Shown here piece after piece: positions 17,544 through 26,391 of a stretch of 64,000 bases of DNA. The notes under the pieces are model-generated. The model made no database searches and was not told where the DNA came from. It worked only from the letters and a program-made list of their open reading frames with translations. The stretch comes from Bacillota bacterium (GTDB lineage: Bacteria; Bacillota; UBA4882; UBA8346), in assembly GCA_023401925.1 (NCBI GenBank), contig JAEXDA010000049.1, positions 186,001 through 250,000 on the forward strand, read 5' to 3'. Made by a program: the position numbers and the translations under genes. The first letter of the stretch is position 1. Each line of letters starts with the position of its first letter.

Positions 17544-18362
17544 TTAATATCTCATAATGTAGTTACAAGCAACCCAAGGCTGCATGTTGTTGTGAGGTAT
17601 ACCTTTACCAGAACTTTTGATTCCACTGTTCAAATCGGTGATTGTCACAGATACAGCTCCATATAGTGCCACACCTGCTCCAGGTGGCACGCCTAAATCT
17701 ACATTATGAATATGCGGACCATTTTCATCCCCAACTAATGCGTGGTTTTCTTCTCCTCCAGTCCCACCTAAAATATCAGTATTACTATTTAATACAACAT
17801 TAGCACTACTTCCACCCATCCTATCCAGTCCAACGCCAACCCGCCCACGCATATCCGGCAAACTCAATCTTTTATGGGCGGCAAAGTCTGCCGCTGCACT
17901 TACGCCTTTAGTAGTCACAACACTCGTTGGGGTGTAAAGCTGGATTTGTGATCCAGTTCCATTCGCTGCATCCCAAAGGATCATAAAGAGATCAATGGTA
18001 TCTGCATTCGCTCTGCCGGTTGCGCCGGAATCGGCGTCACCTATGGTACAACCGTTTACCCAAAGATAGCGGACAGGTAAAGTAGTACCATAATATACTT
18101 TGGCATGGCCCAGCGGGTCCAGCAACTCCCGTAAACTATCCACGTACTGCTTGGTAGCGGCACCCAAATCCATTGCCGGGTCTTCACTTAACACCAGCGG
18201 CCCGCTCATCGTATCTCCGGCTTTCAGAAGCGCCTTGGCATCGATCCTTTCAAAGTTTTCCCGTAACACTGATCTTTTGACCGTATCCGTGCCGACAGGC
18301 AATTCCAACCCCATATTCATTGAAGTATCACTCAAAACCGATACACCTCCAATTCGTTCCAC
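17544..18362 (-). CDS. tail fibre with collar-like tip
   Basis: This 272-residue protein lacks the DUF3751 adaptor. Its N-terminus (VLSDTSMNMGLELPVGTDT) leads into a MSGPLVLSEDPAMDLGAATKQYVDSL segment and a collar-like tip (LSLPDMRGRVGVGLDRMGGSS, PHNNMQPWVACNYIMRY) shared with the 384-residue paralogue. It overlaps the end of gpI copy 1 by 31 nt; an internal ATG (MNMGLELP) is a possible later start. It probably sits at the gpI-fibre junction of the first baseplate cassette. Confidence 0.78.
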   Translation of the reverse strand: MERIGGVSVLSDTSMNMGLELPVGTDTVKRSVLRENFERIDAKALLKAGDTMSGPLVLSEDPAMDLGAATKQYVDSLRELLDPLGHAKVYYGTTLPVRYLWVNGCTIGDADSGATGRANADTIDLFMILWDAANGTGSQIQLYTPTSVVTTKGVSAAADFAAHKRLSLPDMRGRVGVGLDRMGGSSANVVLNSNTDILGGTGGEENHALVGDENGPHIHNVDLGVPPGAGVALYGAVSVTITDLNSGIKSSGKGIPHNNMQPWVACNYIMRY

Positions 18363-18994
18363 GGTAGACCCAAAGCATCCAGATCATCCCAAGTAATAAC
18401 CGCCGTACCCAGCTCGTTCCATGTCGAGCGGGCGATAACCTGATGCCGGCAAGTCTGCTCCACTCCAAATCCGTAATAGGTATTTAAACTACCGCTTTTT
18501 AAAGCTTCAACACACTCCAAGGTGGACCGGGCGTTTTTTACGGAGTTCACCGCCCGGACCACTTCATCGATCTTACCCTTACTGGGCAGATTGGTTTCGG
18601 TGGAGATTTTGAAATGATAGGGCTCCCCGTCATACTGAAACCACTCTTTCACCCCGGTTTGGTCAAAAGCGTCGCTTACAATCTGTTTTACCGCATCGGC
18701 TGTCCCTTTTCTGTACTTATACAGATAACCGTTTTTAACCAATTCTTTCCGCTTTTCCAGCGGCAAAGTCTGGTCATAAAAATCAACATGAATCTCGCCG
18801 GCCAGATTATCGACGACCTCAGAGGTAGCGCCATCAATACCGGCGATGGTTAAGCAATTTTTAACGGCGTTTGCCAAAGTCTGAAACTCTTTGTCAACCC
18901 CCTGACCGGCGGCGATGATATCGGGATTATGGCGTAAGTTTTCCGGCAGCAGTTCCAGTAAAGCCACATCAAATACCGTTTTATTCATTTTCAT
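18332..18994 (-). CDS. baseplate protein gpI, first copy (long form)
   Basis: This is a 220-residue P2 gpI-family protein. Conserved parts are LLELLPENLRHNPDIIAAGQ, VDFYDQTLPLEKRKELVKNGY, and VNSVKNARSTLECVEAL. It has a ~30-residue C-terminal extension (STWNELGTAVITWDDLD, WNELEVYRF) missing from the two other copies. It overlaps gpJ copy 1 and the next fibre gene, so it is tightly coupled. The extension may give this baseplate position a different fibre interface. Confidence 0.88.
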   Translation of the reverse strand: MKMNKTVFDVALLELLPENLRHNPDIIAAGQGVDKEFQTLANAVKNCLTIAGIDGATSEVVDNLAGEIHVDFYDQTLPLEKRKELVKNGYLYKYRKGTADAVKQIVSDAFDQTGVKEWFQYDGEPYHFKISTETNLPSKGKIDEVVRAVNSVKNARSTLECVEALKSGSLNTYYGFGVEQTCRHQVIARSTWNELGTAVITWDDLDALGLPWNELEVYRF

Positions 18995-20135
18995 TCTCCG
19001 GGTGGGGCGTAATCACCGGAACCCGAGAGGTGATGGCAATTTCCGTATCACCCATGGCGGTAAATACCGGAGAATTGACAACCACCCTGCCGGCTCCGGC
19101 GTTCATCACCATCGCCACTAATTTCGACGGATTAATATCCCTGCCGATCTTTGACTTCTGCCAGGTAATATACTCGTTAACCGCTGTTTCGACAGCCGTT
19201 GCAATGGTACTGGTTGCGCTTTGGTCCGATTCACTGATGTAATAGTCAATATCTACGGAATATTCCACTGCGCCCGGCACCGCGACTTGTACACAATCCG
19301 TTAACGGTCTCCTGGTGTCGGCCGAGAGGTAATCAGTCACTTCATCGATTAATGCCTGTTCCGGTAATTCCCCGTTTCCCAGAATAAAATACACATTCAC
19401 CCTTCCATTGCCTCCGACAACTTTGACATCAGCAATGGAAGCATCACAGTCTTTGACGAAATACTCATAAGCGCCGCTGGGTCCGGCTACGCTGAAAGAC
19501 TCCGGCTTTAAAAAAATCCGTTCCCGTAAAGCTTCGTCATCTTCTTCATCGACTCCACCCTGGCTGGTTGTAATGTTGGTAGTGCCGGATACAAATTGAA
19601 CCGGATCCACCAGGACATCAATTTGTCCTGCGGTATAGCCATTACCGGCTTTTCCGGTAGTTGTGCATTCCGCCGGAACATCAATATAAGTTTCTCCCGC
19701 AGTGATTTCCACTTCTTGGGTCGTTGCAAAAAAAACATTGTCACTGGTGCTGATCCGGGTGCCGGATGGAATCGTCACCCCCCTTTCCAACTTCTTGGAC
19801 AGGGTAAAACGTTGGGTAACCACTGCTCCGGTAGCTTCTTCCCTGGCGACTCCTACCAAAGCCCCCAGGTTCTCCAGATAATCGCCACTGGAATACTTCA
19901 GTAAATTATACTTAGCCGCCCTGTCGATTAATTGGTAGGCCGTATAAATTCTTAGCGCTTGCGCATAAATCCAAATCCGGATGGGATCGCCGGCCGCTAA
20001 ACTTTTCGATTTGCCAGTAGACTCCCAATAGGCATTCTGATATTCGGAGATCATATTGGTTACAAGCGAATTGACATCCTTATTTACGAAGTCAATATCC
20101 GGCAAATTGTTTAAAGCGTCGATACTAGCCGGCAA
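18981..20135 (-). CDS. baseplate wedge protein gpJ, first copy
   Basis: This is a 384-residue Baseplate_J protein. The TTG start lies inside the last codons of gpW (11-nt overlap). Landmarks are LNNLPDIDFVNKDVNSLV, SKSLAAGDPIRIWIYAQALRIY, GGVDEEDDEALRERIFLKPE and GPSGAYEYFVKD. It is the most diverged of the three copies and the only one in the canonical W-J-I order behind gpV/gpU/gpW, so it is probably the ancestral one. Confidence 0.9.
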   Translation of the reverse strand: MPASIDALNNLPDIDFVNKDVNSLVTNMISEYQNAYWESTGKSKSLAAGDPIRIWIYAQALRIYTAYQLIDRAAKYNLLKYSSGDYLENLGALVGVAREEATGAVVTQRFTLSKKLERGVTIPSGTRISTSDNVFFATTQEVEITAGETYIDVPAECTTTGKAGNGYTAGQIDVLVDPVQFVSGTTNITTSQGGVDEEDDEALRERIFLKPESFSVAGPSGAYEYFVKDCDASIADVKVVGGNGRVNVYFILGNGELPEQALIDEVTDYLSADTRRPLTDCVQVAVPGAVEYSVDIDYYISESDQSATSTIATAVETAVNEYITWQKSKIGRDINPSKLVAMVMNAGAGRVVVNSPVFTAMGDTEIAITSRVPVITPHPENENE

Positions 20136-20424
20136 GACCGATCACCACCTTCGGTACCAGCAAACCGCTTATTGCATCATTGGTAAAGCTGACTTTTTTG
20201 ACTTCAGCCCGGGGTTCATATTTCTTGATCTTTTTGATATATTCCACCGTTAACTTGGCCTTGGCCACCCCAATGGAAGAATACAGGATACTCATATCAA
20301 TCCCGAAATCCCGGTCAAAAGGGACGGTCCCGGCCGGAGTGGTCAAAATCACCTGAATATTTTGAAGGATTTCACTATTCCCACCGGCACTGAAATCAAT
20401 TACCACCTCGGATGCATTAATCAT
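20125..20424 (-). CDS. baseplate protein gpW (gp25-like)
   Basis: This 99-residue member of the gp25/lysozyme-like baseplate family (P2 gpW, T4 gp25) nucleates sheath polymerisation at the baseplate. The pattern LQNIQVILTTPAGTVPFDRDFG and the late PRAEVKKVSF strand fit the family. Only one copy exists, against three gpJ-gpI pairs, so wedge variants must share this subunit if they assemble on one particle. Confidence 0.87.
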   Translation of the reverse strand: MINASEVVIDFSAGGNSEILQNIQVILTTPAGTVPFDRDFGIDMSILYSSIGVAKAKLTVEYIKKIKKYEPRAEVKKVSFTNDAISGLLVPKVVIGLAG

Positions 20425-20444
20425 CCCCGATCCCTCACTTTCTG

Positions 20445-20837
20445 TTAAGCGATATACTCTTCAAATGTCACATCAATCTTGCCGGAAAAAAGCTCGCCCT
20501 GGTTAAAAAAAGTATCCCAGGCCTCGCTCACGGATTTGACGATCCATAAATCATCCCCCAATACTTCTTCACCTACAACCAGGTAATCCGCTTCACCCGC
20601 CTCTGCCAGATAAATCCAGGTTTGCATCTCATCTTTGGGGGTAACTCCAAAATTACCGTTGAGATTAATCGTTAACGTAATCGTTTGGAGGTTGGGGGCC
20701 ACATACTCGGTTTTCGGCTTAACCCCGATAAGCTCATGGGCGCTGTAACGGGCCGAAGCTTCAAGCTTAAACCCGCTAAAGGTGTAGATCCGTTCATCCG
20801 AAACTTCAAAACTAATGTCATTAAAATATCCGATCAT
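20445..20837 (-). CDS. tail protein, P2 gpU-like
   Basis: This 130-residue protein resembles the P2 gpU family: MIGYFNDISFEVSDERIYTFSG near the start, TLTINLNGNFGV in the centre and GEADYLVVGEEVLGDDLWIVKSV towards the end. In the P2 system gpU takes part in tail completion or baseplate-hub steps. It is located between gpV and gpW, as in many Bacillota contractile prophage tails. Confidence 0.75.
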   Translation of the reverse strand: MIGYFNDISFEVSDERIYTFSGFKLEASARYSAHELIGVKPKTEYVAPNLQTITLTINLNGNFGVTPKDEMQTWIYLAEAGEADYLVVGEEVLGDDLWIVKSVSEAWDTFFNQGELFSGKIDVTFEEYIA

Positions 20838-20850
20838 TGCATCACCTCAT

Positions 20851-21408
20851 TTATAATGGCGGCCCCGTTGGATTACCCGATGATGATGAAGTATGAGTAT
20901 GGCTTAAAAAACTTTTTCCCCCTATTTTCGCATCATCATTCACTGTTAAAGCCTTCCCAATCGAAGCATTCCCTGTAACCGTTAAATCCGCCCCAACCGA
21001 AACATTCCCTGTAACCGTTAAATCCTTACCTACAGTTAGGTTTCCATCGATTTCAACATGAATATCCTTAGTGTCCGGGATGCTTATTGTCAAGGTCTTG
21101 CTTGAACTATTGTAGACCATTGCCGCTTGTCTCAAAAAACGTTTGCAATAAATATCCGCTCCATTTGGATTGGGTTGATCATCAGTATAAAAATACCGTC
21201 CCAGGCAAAAGCCATTGGTGATCCCATTTCCCAAAAACAAGCATAATACCGATTCACCGATATTTGGCATTTCATATTCAAATGAAAGCATCGGCAATTC
21301 ATCGGTGACGATGTTGTCCTGGTCCTCAAAACAGACCCTAAGCTTTCCTTCTTTATAATTAATCGATGACACAGTCCCGATCCGGATCAAATTCTTTAAA
21401 TTAACCAT
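20851..21408 (-). CDS. baseplate spike protein gpV
   Basis: This 185-residue gpV-type spike has an N-terminal OB-fold (IRIGTVSSINYKEGKLRVCFED, MLSFEYEMPNIGESVLCLF). A short beta-helix follows, built on repeats such as DLTVTGNVSVGA / DLTVTGNASIGK. The C-terminal SHTHTSS contains the HxH motif that binds the apex metal ion in P2-type spikes. It punctures the target envelope when the sheath contracts. It starts just after gpD stops. Confidence 0.88.
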   Translation of the reverse strand: MVNLKNLIRIGTVSSINYKEGKLRVCFEDQDNIVTDELPMLSFEYEMPNIGESVLCLFLGNGITNGFCLGRYFYTDDQPNPNGADIYCKRFLRQAAMVYNSSSKTLTISIPDTKDIHVEIDGNLTVGKDLTVTGNVSVGADLTVTGNASIGKALTVNDDAKIGGKSFLSHTHTSSSSGNPTGPPL

Positions 21409-22422
21409 TTAGTATCCCACCAGACATTTATGAAGTTCCAGGCTGGTCGTGAATCCACCGCCTATTTTGTGACTGACTCTGTCAATGTAATAATTGCCGT
21501 TAAAAATACCCAAGTCTTCAACGGTGACGACTTGGGTAGGGAATAATGCAAGATTACCGGGCATTTCCAGGCTTAAAGTATATTCGCCTTTATTTAATTG
21601 TTGTAGTTTACATTTGGCATACCGCTCAGCTTCGGCCAAATCCGTTGCCGTATCATTAATCTGATAAATTTTATTCCCGGTCTTGCCTTCCGGCCTATAT
21701 GTATAACTCAGTGTCTTATTGGATTTGGGACTGGTATAAGCAATTTTACAGCCATCATACCCTGTGTCAGTTAAAGTTGTTTTGGCGCTCCATTGCATCA
21801 GATCGGCTTCACCGATTGTCGGCACTGATGGTTTAATTTCATACTCCATTTCGTTGAAGATGACGATTCTTTGATTGTAGATCTTAATTGCCAGCCCATT
21901 CTTTTGACAAAGGTTAGTAAGGAATGACGCATCCGCCTCCTTGCTTTGTTCGATAAAGGGTATGACCGGATCAGACGGTAAATTAAAATAGAGCGCCAGT
22001 TTGGCATTGTCGGCAATCGTTTGGGCAATCTTTTTAATGGATGCCTTTTGCCAGGTTCGACTCCTCTTCACTGTCATAAAATTGGAATCCGCCGGCGCCG
22101 AGATTGCTCCCAGGCTTAAAATTCGCGGCCTGCCGCTGTAGCTGGGTTCGTCGATGATAAACCTCCCACAATAAAGGCTTTGTGAATCTCCACCATGATT
22201 CCAATTCTCAGTGATAATGGTCGGTATGATAACATCCCCCTTGGACGGCGCCCAGGAAGAAATCCATTTTCCGTGGTCGTCCTTGAGTTCGATTGAGACG
22301 TCATCCGACGAGCCCGACGCATTATCGGTGTAAGTAAAACTTTTTAAGTCTGAGCTAATGTCATCGGTAATGTTCTTGCCTTCATAAATTAATTGTATAC
22401 TGGCCCGTCTGCTCTTCATCAT
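21409..22422 (-). CDS. baseplate hub protein gpD (late control D-like)
   Basis: This 337-residue phage late-control D/gp27-like hub protein supports the spike. Family features include the beta-barrel start (QLIYEGKNITDDISSDLKSFTYTDN), SVEL.D..GKW, a QKNGLAIKIYNQRIVIFNE strand pair, and a C-terminal LSLEMPGNLALFPTQVVTVEDLG barrel. It overlaps the gpX-like gene upstream by 4 nt and abuts gpV downstream. Confidence 0.87.
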   Translation of the reverse strand: MMKSRRASIQLIYEGKNITDDISSDLKSFTYTDNASGSSDDVSIELKDDHGKWISSWAPSKGDVIIPTIITENWNHGGDSQSLYCGRFIIDEPSYSGRPRILSLGAISAPADSNFMTVKRSRTWQKASIKKIAQTIADNAKLALYFNLPSDPVIPFIEQSKEADASFLTNLCQKNGLAIKIYNQRIVIFNEMEYEIKPSVPTIGEADLMQWSAKTTLTDTGYDGCKIAYTSPKSNKTLSYTYRPEGKTGNKIYQINDTATDLAEAERYAKCKLQQLNKGEYTLSLEMPGNLALFPTQVVTVEDLGIFNGNYYIDRVSHKIGGGFTTSLELHKCLVGY

Positions 22423-22631
22423 TCACTCCTCCAGGGCGGCAAATTGCCCAGTATGCTATTGGAACTGTTGATATCTGGTATCGTCAAACTGACCCCTCCC
22501 GAAAAAATCACCACATCCAAATAACCCGGATTGGCCTCCATCAGTTCCCTGGTATACTTTTCGTCCCCCAGCAAAGCAAAGGCGATACTGTCAAAAGTAT
22601 CGCCCAGTTTGGTTTGATATGTACTAGACAT
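22419..22631 (-). CDS. tail protein X, LysM-like
   Basis: This protein is about 70 residues from the ATG at 22631, chosen because GGAGG lies upstream, while the longer frame from 22649 overlaps the tape-measure gene. Its motif YQTKLGDTFDSIAFALLGDE, then ANPGY, then SLTIPDI, is the LysM-like gpX fold, which links the tube end or tape measure to the hub (Pvc7-like role). It lies between the tape measure and gpD. Confidence 0.88.
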   Translation of the reverse strand: MSSTYQTKLGDTFDSIAFALLGDEKYTRELMEANPGYLDVVIFSGGVSLTIPDINSSNSILGNLPPWRSE

Positions 22632-22635
22632 CTTC

Positions 22636-23913
22636 TCAACCTCCGGCAAAGCTTAACCGGCGCCGCCGGTCCATCAATGCGTTAAATTTCCGCTCAAAGT
22701 CGGCATACGAGTTATCGCTGGCTGTTTTCATCACATGTGCATCAGCATTGCCCTGGATGGTGATTTGCGGCGAATAATTGACCGATATCCCCGTACTGCC
22801 GCTTCCCATGCCCTTTAATAAACTTTGGGTCCTGCTATTGGAAAAGACCTGGCTGCCGCGAGGCAGATTGACCAGTTCCGGGCCTTCCTCACCGATTAAT
22901 GAAAGACCGCCGGGAAAATAAGAGGTTCCACGGGCGTTTCTGGGCACAACACGAGCATCCTTGGGTATTACATTATACTTAAGAACTTTGGACATTTCAA
23001 ATGGGTCAATAGGTATAACGGGTTTAGCTTGCATTTTTTTATTCTTAGGGGCTGCTTTTAAAGCCTCATCACTTAACAATTTATCATAGCCAAATTTAGC
23101 AAGACCCGCTACTAGTGCGACTGTTCCTATTGTAGCTATAACAGGGGCTAAACTTGCCGCCAATGCTGTGGCACCTGCAATTGATGCTATTGAACCTATT
23201 ACACCCAATACAGTTCCTGTTAATGATAAAGCTGATATGCCACTATCAACCCATTCCCCAAATGTTGGTTTTTCCTTACTTTTACTTAATAACTTATAAA
23301 AAGGTTTCACCAATGTAAAAACATCGAAAGCTGCCAATACTTTGTTTATCAAGGGTATTTTCCCAATTTTTGAGGCAACTACCATAGTCTTGGGCATAAA
23401 TGGTGTCAACTTTTTGGATTCTTTTACAACATTCCCAAATTGATTTGTTAGTCCTGGGTTTCCTATGTTTTTTGTAGCTTCTCCGATTTTTGCTATTTCT
23501 ACTTCCAGTTCTGCTTTTCCTAGCTTAGGAAACTTATTCAAGATTCTAACTGCTCTTTCTCCCAACTTGGGATTTCCGGATTTCTTTGCCAATTCTTCTA
23601 ATCTAGTTAATTTGTCTTTGAAGCCTGAATATTTTTTTACCATCATTTCATGTGTATATACACCAAGAGAAATCATTGCTGAATTGTCATAAAGAGTTTT
23701 GGTAATTTTAGTACCTATTTCGTATGCTCGCTTTAAATTAGCATTTGACTCGGGACTCTTTGGGATACTCTCGATATACTTTGTATTTGATGCCATTACT
23801 GCTTGCTTTGGTAATTGCTCGCGAATCCTCGCGTAATTTTGCATCTGAGAAATTATACCGGGATTAATCTTGCTTTGAGAACCCGCCACAGAATTTTTGT
23901 TATTCTCCGCCAT
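22636..23913 (-). CDS. tape measure protein of the contractile tail
   Basis: This 425-residue protein has a helical N-terminal half and a hydrophobic glycine/alanine centre (SGISALSLTGTVLGVIGSIA onward). The typical tape-measure ending (YFPGGLSLIGEEGPELVNLP) is shared with the F-type tape measure. By length it would specify a short tail. It begins within the last codons of the frameshifted gpE' product. The middle (about residues 60-290) has lower GC and more As than its neighbours, perhaps a replaced segment. Confidence 0.85.
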   Translation of the reverse strand: MAENNKNSVAGSQSKINPGIISQMQNYARIREQLPKQAVMASNTKYIESIPKSPESNANLKRAYEIGTKITKTLYDNSAMISLGVYTHEMMVKKYSGFKDKLTRLEELAKKSGNPKLGERAVRILNKFPKLGKAELEVEIAKIGEATKNIGNPGLTNQFGNVVKESKKLTPFMPKTMVVASKIGKIPLINKVLAAFDVFTLVKPFYKLLSKSKEKPTFGEWVDSGISALSLTGTVLGVIGSIASIAGATALAASLAPVIATIGTVALVAGLAKFGYDKLLSDEALKAAPKNKKMQAKPVIPIDPFEMSKVLKYNVIPKDARVVPRNARGTSYFPGGLSLIGEEGPELVNLPRGSQVFSNSRTQSLLKGMGSGSTGISVNYSPQITIQGNADAHVMKTASDNSYADFERKFNALMDRRRRLSFAGG

Positions 23914-24351
23914 CTCTACTACTCGCCTCCTTTATCTCCTGGGCGATTTCAAATAAATCATCCAATGGTAGCTTCATTAAAAAATCAATGCCGGTAAAGG
24001 ATTGTAAAGCCAGACGGACGGCCAGCTTCAGCAGCTGCCGTCCGTCTCCCGGCCTAAATCCTATAAATAGAAAAAACCGGTCACTGCATTCTTCACTTTA
24101 ATCGCTTCATTGGCGGGGAGCTTTTCAAAAAACTCCACCGGCTGTTTACTGGCCTTGGCTGCGACAATGCAGACATAGCCGAGGCTCATCTCGTTGATGG
24201 CCGCCACCTGCCCGCTGGCCGCGAACTGCTTCTCGGCGTCCATCAAATCTTTAGCTGTCAATGACTCCAGACCGGAAAGGTCGATTTGGCTATATTCTTT
24301 TTCTTCAAAGATATATGGATTTTTGAATTCAATTACATATTCACTCGCCAT
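23900..24351 (-). CDS. tail assembly chaperone gpE and -1 frameshift product gpE+E'
   Basis: The zero-frame gpE-like protein (96 residues, 24061-24351; MASEYVIEFKNPYIFEEKEY) ends TGFFYL. Its codons GGT-TTT-TTC form the canonical slippery T-TTT-TTC at 24070-24076, 6 nt before the stop. The -1 frame then stays open to the stop at 23900-23902 and adds about 55 residues (LFIGFRPGDGRQLLKLAVRL, later DFLMKLPLDDLFEIAQE), finishing inside the tape-measure start. A perfect 10-bp stem (24013-24046, GACGGACGGC/GCCGTCCGTC) follows. This matches gpE/gpE+E' of P2-like tails, which chaperone the tape measure. Confidence 0.88.
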
Positions 24352-24368
24352 GGTTCCTCTTCCCTCCC

Positions 24369-24890
24369 TTAAATTTGTTCCCGGATTTTCTCAAACACGT
24401 CAACCCCGCCGACTTTATAGATAAAGTTCAGCTTATCCAGTTCCAGCATGGTCTTGCCGTCCACATCCACCTTGATATAGAGGACAGTCAGCGTGTTTTT
24501 GGTGTCGGTCTTTTTCCCTACGCCTAAGGTTCCCAGATCCAAGCCCTTGGGAACCACCCGCAAGGTAATCTTTAAAGGAACAAAATTAATGACGCCAGCA
24601 GAAACATCATAACTTTGCTGGGAACCCCGCAAAATGATGGTCTTGCCTTCGGGCGCCATCAGCGAGAAGCTTTTATCCAGCACGGTTTGAAAAGGGATTT
24701 CAATATCGATATTGCCGAAATGTCCCGGGGTCTGGCTTTCAAACTCCCCGGCGATTCCGGCCCCGGAGATGGTTTCACTTTTCCCTTCAAGCTTGGGCAG
24801 CTTGATCTCTCCGGAAATCCCGATCAACTTTTCCCCTTCATCGTAAATATTGAAATTGACGATCTTTTCAGGAATCGCATTTACACTCAT
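24369..24890 (-). CDS. major tail tube protein (gpFII-like)
   Basis: This 173-residue P2 FII-type tube protein has the N-terminal NAIPEKIVNFNIYDEGEKLIG, the KLPKLEGKSETISGAGIAGEF strand pair, and the C-terminal LYIKVDVDGKTMLELDKLNF. It polymerises as hexameric rings inside the sheath. It sits between the sheath and gpE in canonical order. Confidence 0.93.
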   Translation of the reverse strand: MSVNAIPEKIVNFNIYDEGEKLIGISGEIKLPKLEGKSETISGAGIAGEFESQTPGHFGNIDIEIPFQTVLDKSFSLMAPEGKTIILRGSQQSYDVSAGVINFVPLKITLRVVPKGLDLGTLGVGKKTDTKNTLTVLYIKVDVDGKTMLELDKLNFIYKVGGVDVFEKIREQI

Positions 24891-24892
24891 GA

Positions 24893-26359
24893 TTATTTCC
24901 CTCCCAAAGCTGTAGTTAAGGCATCGGCATCAAACTCCAGAGTATTGACAATCGTTTCCGCGGGCGGATACGGTGTCAAGTATTGATGGAAAGTGATTTT
25001 ACCGTTCAAAAGATCGGTGGTGGGATTCTCATCCACCACAAATTCAATACGGGCGTCAGCCAGTTGATAGCGGGCCTTATAGCCGTTGGCGCGGATATTT
25101 TCACTGTCCACAATGGCCTCGATCAACCGGGTATTCATCGGGTCGTCAACTTTCTGGAAATAAGTCAAAATGAAACTATTGCCCCACCAGGAAAACATCC
25201 GGCGGACCGGAATAAACCGGTCTTTCACATCGGTGCTGGAGGGATAGATTCCGGTGTTATTGCCCCACAAACGCCAGCCATTTAAATTAATCGCCGTTAC
25301 AATTCCATTGCCGTTCAAGTAATTGCCTTGAGCCTGGGTCAGATAGACCTCCGAACCGTCGCTCAAAACCGTTCCCGTAATGCTGAATCTTTTATTGGAT
25401 GGCGATACATAGGGCACATCGTCATGATCAGCATCCGTATAGGCGATTAATGCCGCAGCCACCGCGCTGAACCAATATTGAGCGTCATCAATGGCGACTT
25501 TCGGCCAGCAAACGATGGCGTTTTCACTGGTATATGAATGATCATTCTTCCAGTCCAATACATCTTGATAGGTATAAGCCCCGTTAGTTTTAGAAGTGTC
25601 CGCATCAAGAACAGCCATGCATTTAAAACAACCGTTAATATTTTCAGTTTTGGCAATCATTCCGATACCAACAGCGGGAATCTGGCTATAACCGGGAATC
25701 ACGATCAACCCCGGAACCACTCCCAGCTTCGGGTAGACTTGTTCAATGTTTTGCAATCCGGTATACTTACCGGTTGCCGTGTTATAACTGCCGATAATAT
25801 CTTCTTTCGTTACCAAGGAAGGATCAAGCTGTTTATAGCTCAAAGCCAATTGGGTAATATCTGATTTGATTGACCCGCTGCTGAGGATAGAGACAACCAG
25901 ATAACCTTTTTCATCAAAAGCCAGGATATAGTCGGTATTTTCAGTATAAGAAGTTGCCGCATCGGCGCTTTTAACCGTGAAATTCTTCAATAAAACTCCC
26001 TCTTCGGCCACGGTAATCATACCGCCGGAGATGGAATAAACCTTATTGGAGATTGTAACAACATGCTTTTCCGGGTCGAGTACATTCACAATAACCAGCG
26101 GCGCAACGTTATAAACATTAAAAGAAGCGTTCACCGATTGGCAGATCGTAAATTTCTCAAAATTATTCGAATACCCGAAATTGGTTTTGGCCTCGGCCAA
26201 CGAATTTACCAAAACAGGTTTATTAACCGCACTTGACGGATCTCCCAATAAATTAACCGGCGCAGTCCCCACGATAAACTGGACCGCGCTGCCGGTCGTT
26301 ATGGGAGCCACTACCGAAGTTGAATTTTCTTGAATATAAACTCCATGTGTATAAGACAA
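24893..26359 (-). CDS. contractile tail sheath protein (gpFI-like)
   Basis: This is a 488-residue tail sheath protein. The N-terminus (HGVYIQENSTSVVAPITTGSA) inserts into the neighbouring subunit. Conserved downstream parts are VNSLAEAKTNFGY, a Rossmann-like middle (GVVPGLIVIPGYSQIPAVG), and the C-terminal WGNNTGIYPSSTDVKDRFIPVRRMFSWWGNSF. The length is normal for the family and there is no break. It proves that the module from 26.9 to 18.3 kb is contractile. It is the only sheath gene in the window. Confidence 0.95.
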   Translation of the reverse strand: MSYTHGVYIQENSTSVVAPITTGSAVQFIVGTAPVNLLGDPSSAVNKPVLVNSLAEAKTNFGYSNNFEKFTICQSVNASFNVYNVAPLVIVNVLDPEKHVVTISNKVYSISGGMITVAEEGVLLKNFTVKSADAATSYTENTDYILAFDEKGYLVVSILSSGSIKSDITQLALSYKQLDPSLVTKEDIIGSYNTATGKYTGLQNIEQVYPKLGVVPGLIVIPGYSQIPAVGIGMIAKTENINGCFKCMAVLDADTSKTNGAYTYQDVLDWKNDHSYTSENAIVCWPKVAIDDAQYWFSAVAAALIAYTDADHDDVPYVSPSNKRFSITGTVLSDGSEVYLTQAQGNYLNGNGIVTAINLNGWRLWGNNTGIYPSSTDVKDRFIPVRRMFSWWGNSFILTYFQKVDDPMNTRLIEAIVDSENIRANGYKARYQLADARIEFVVDENPTTDLLNGKITFHQYLTPYPPAETIVNTLEFDADALTTALGGK

Positions 26360-26391
26360 ATTATTTTCCCCTTTCTTTACGAAAAAATCGT

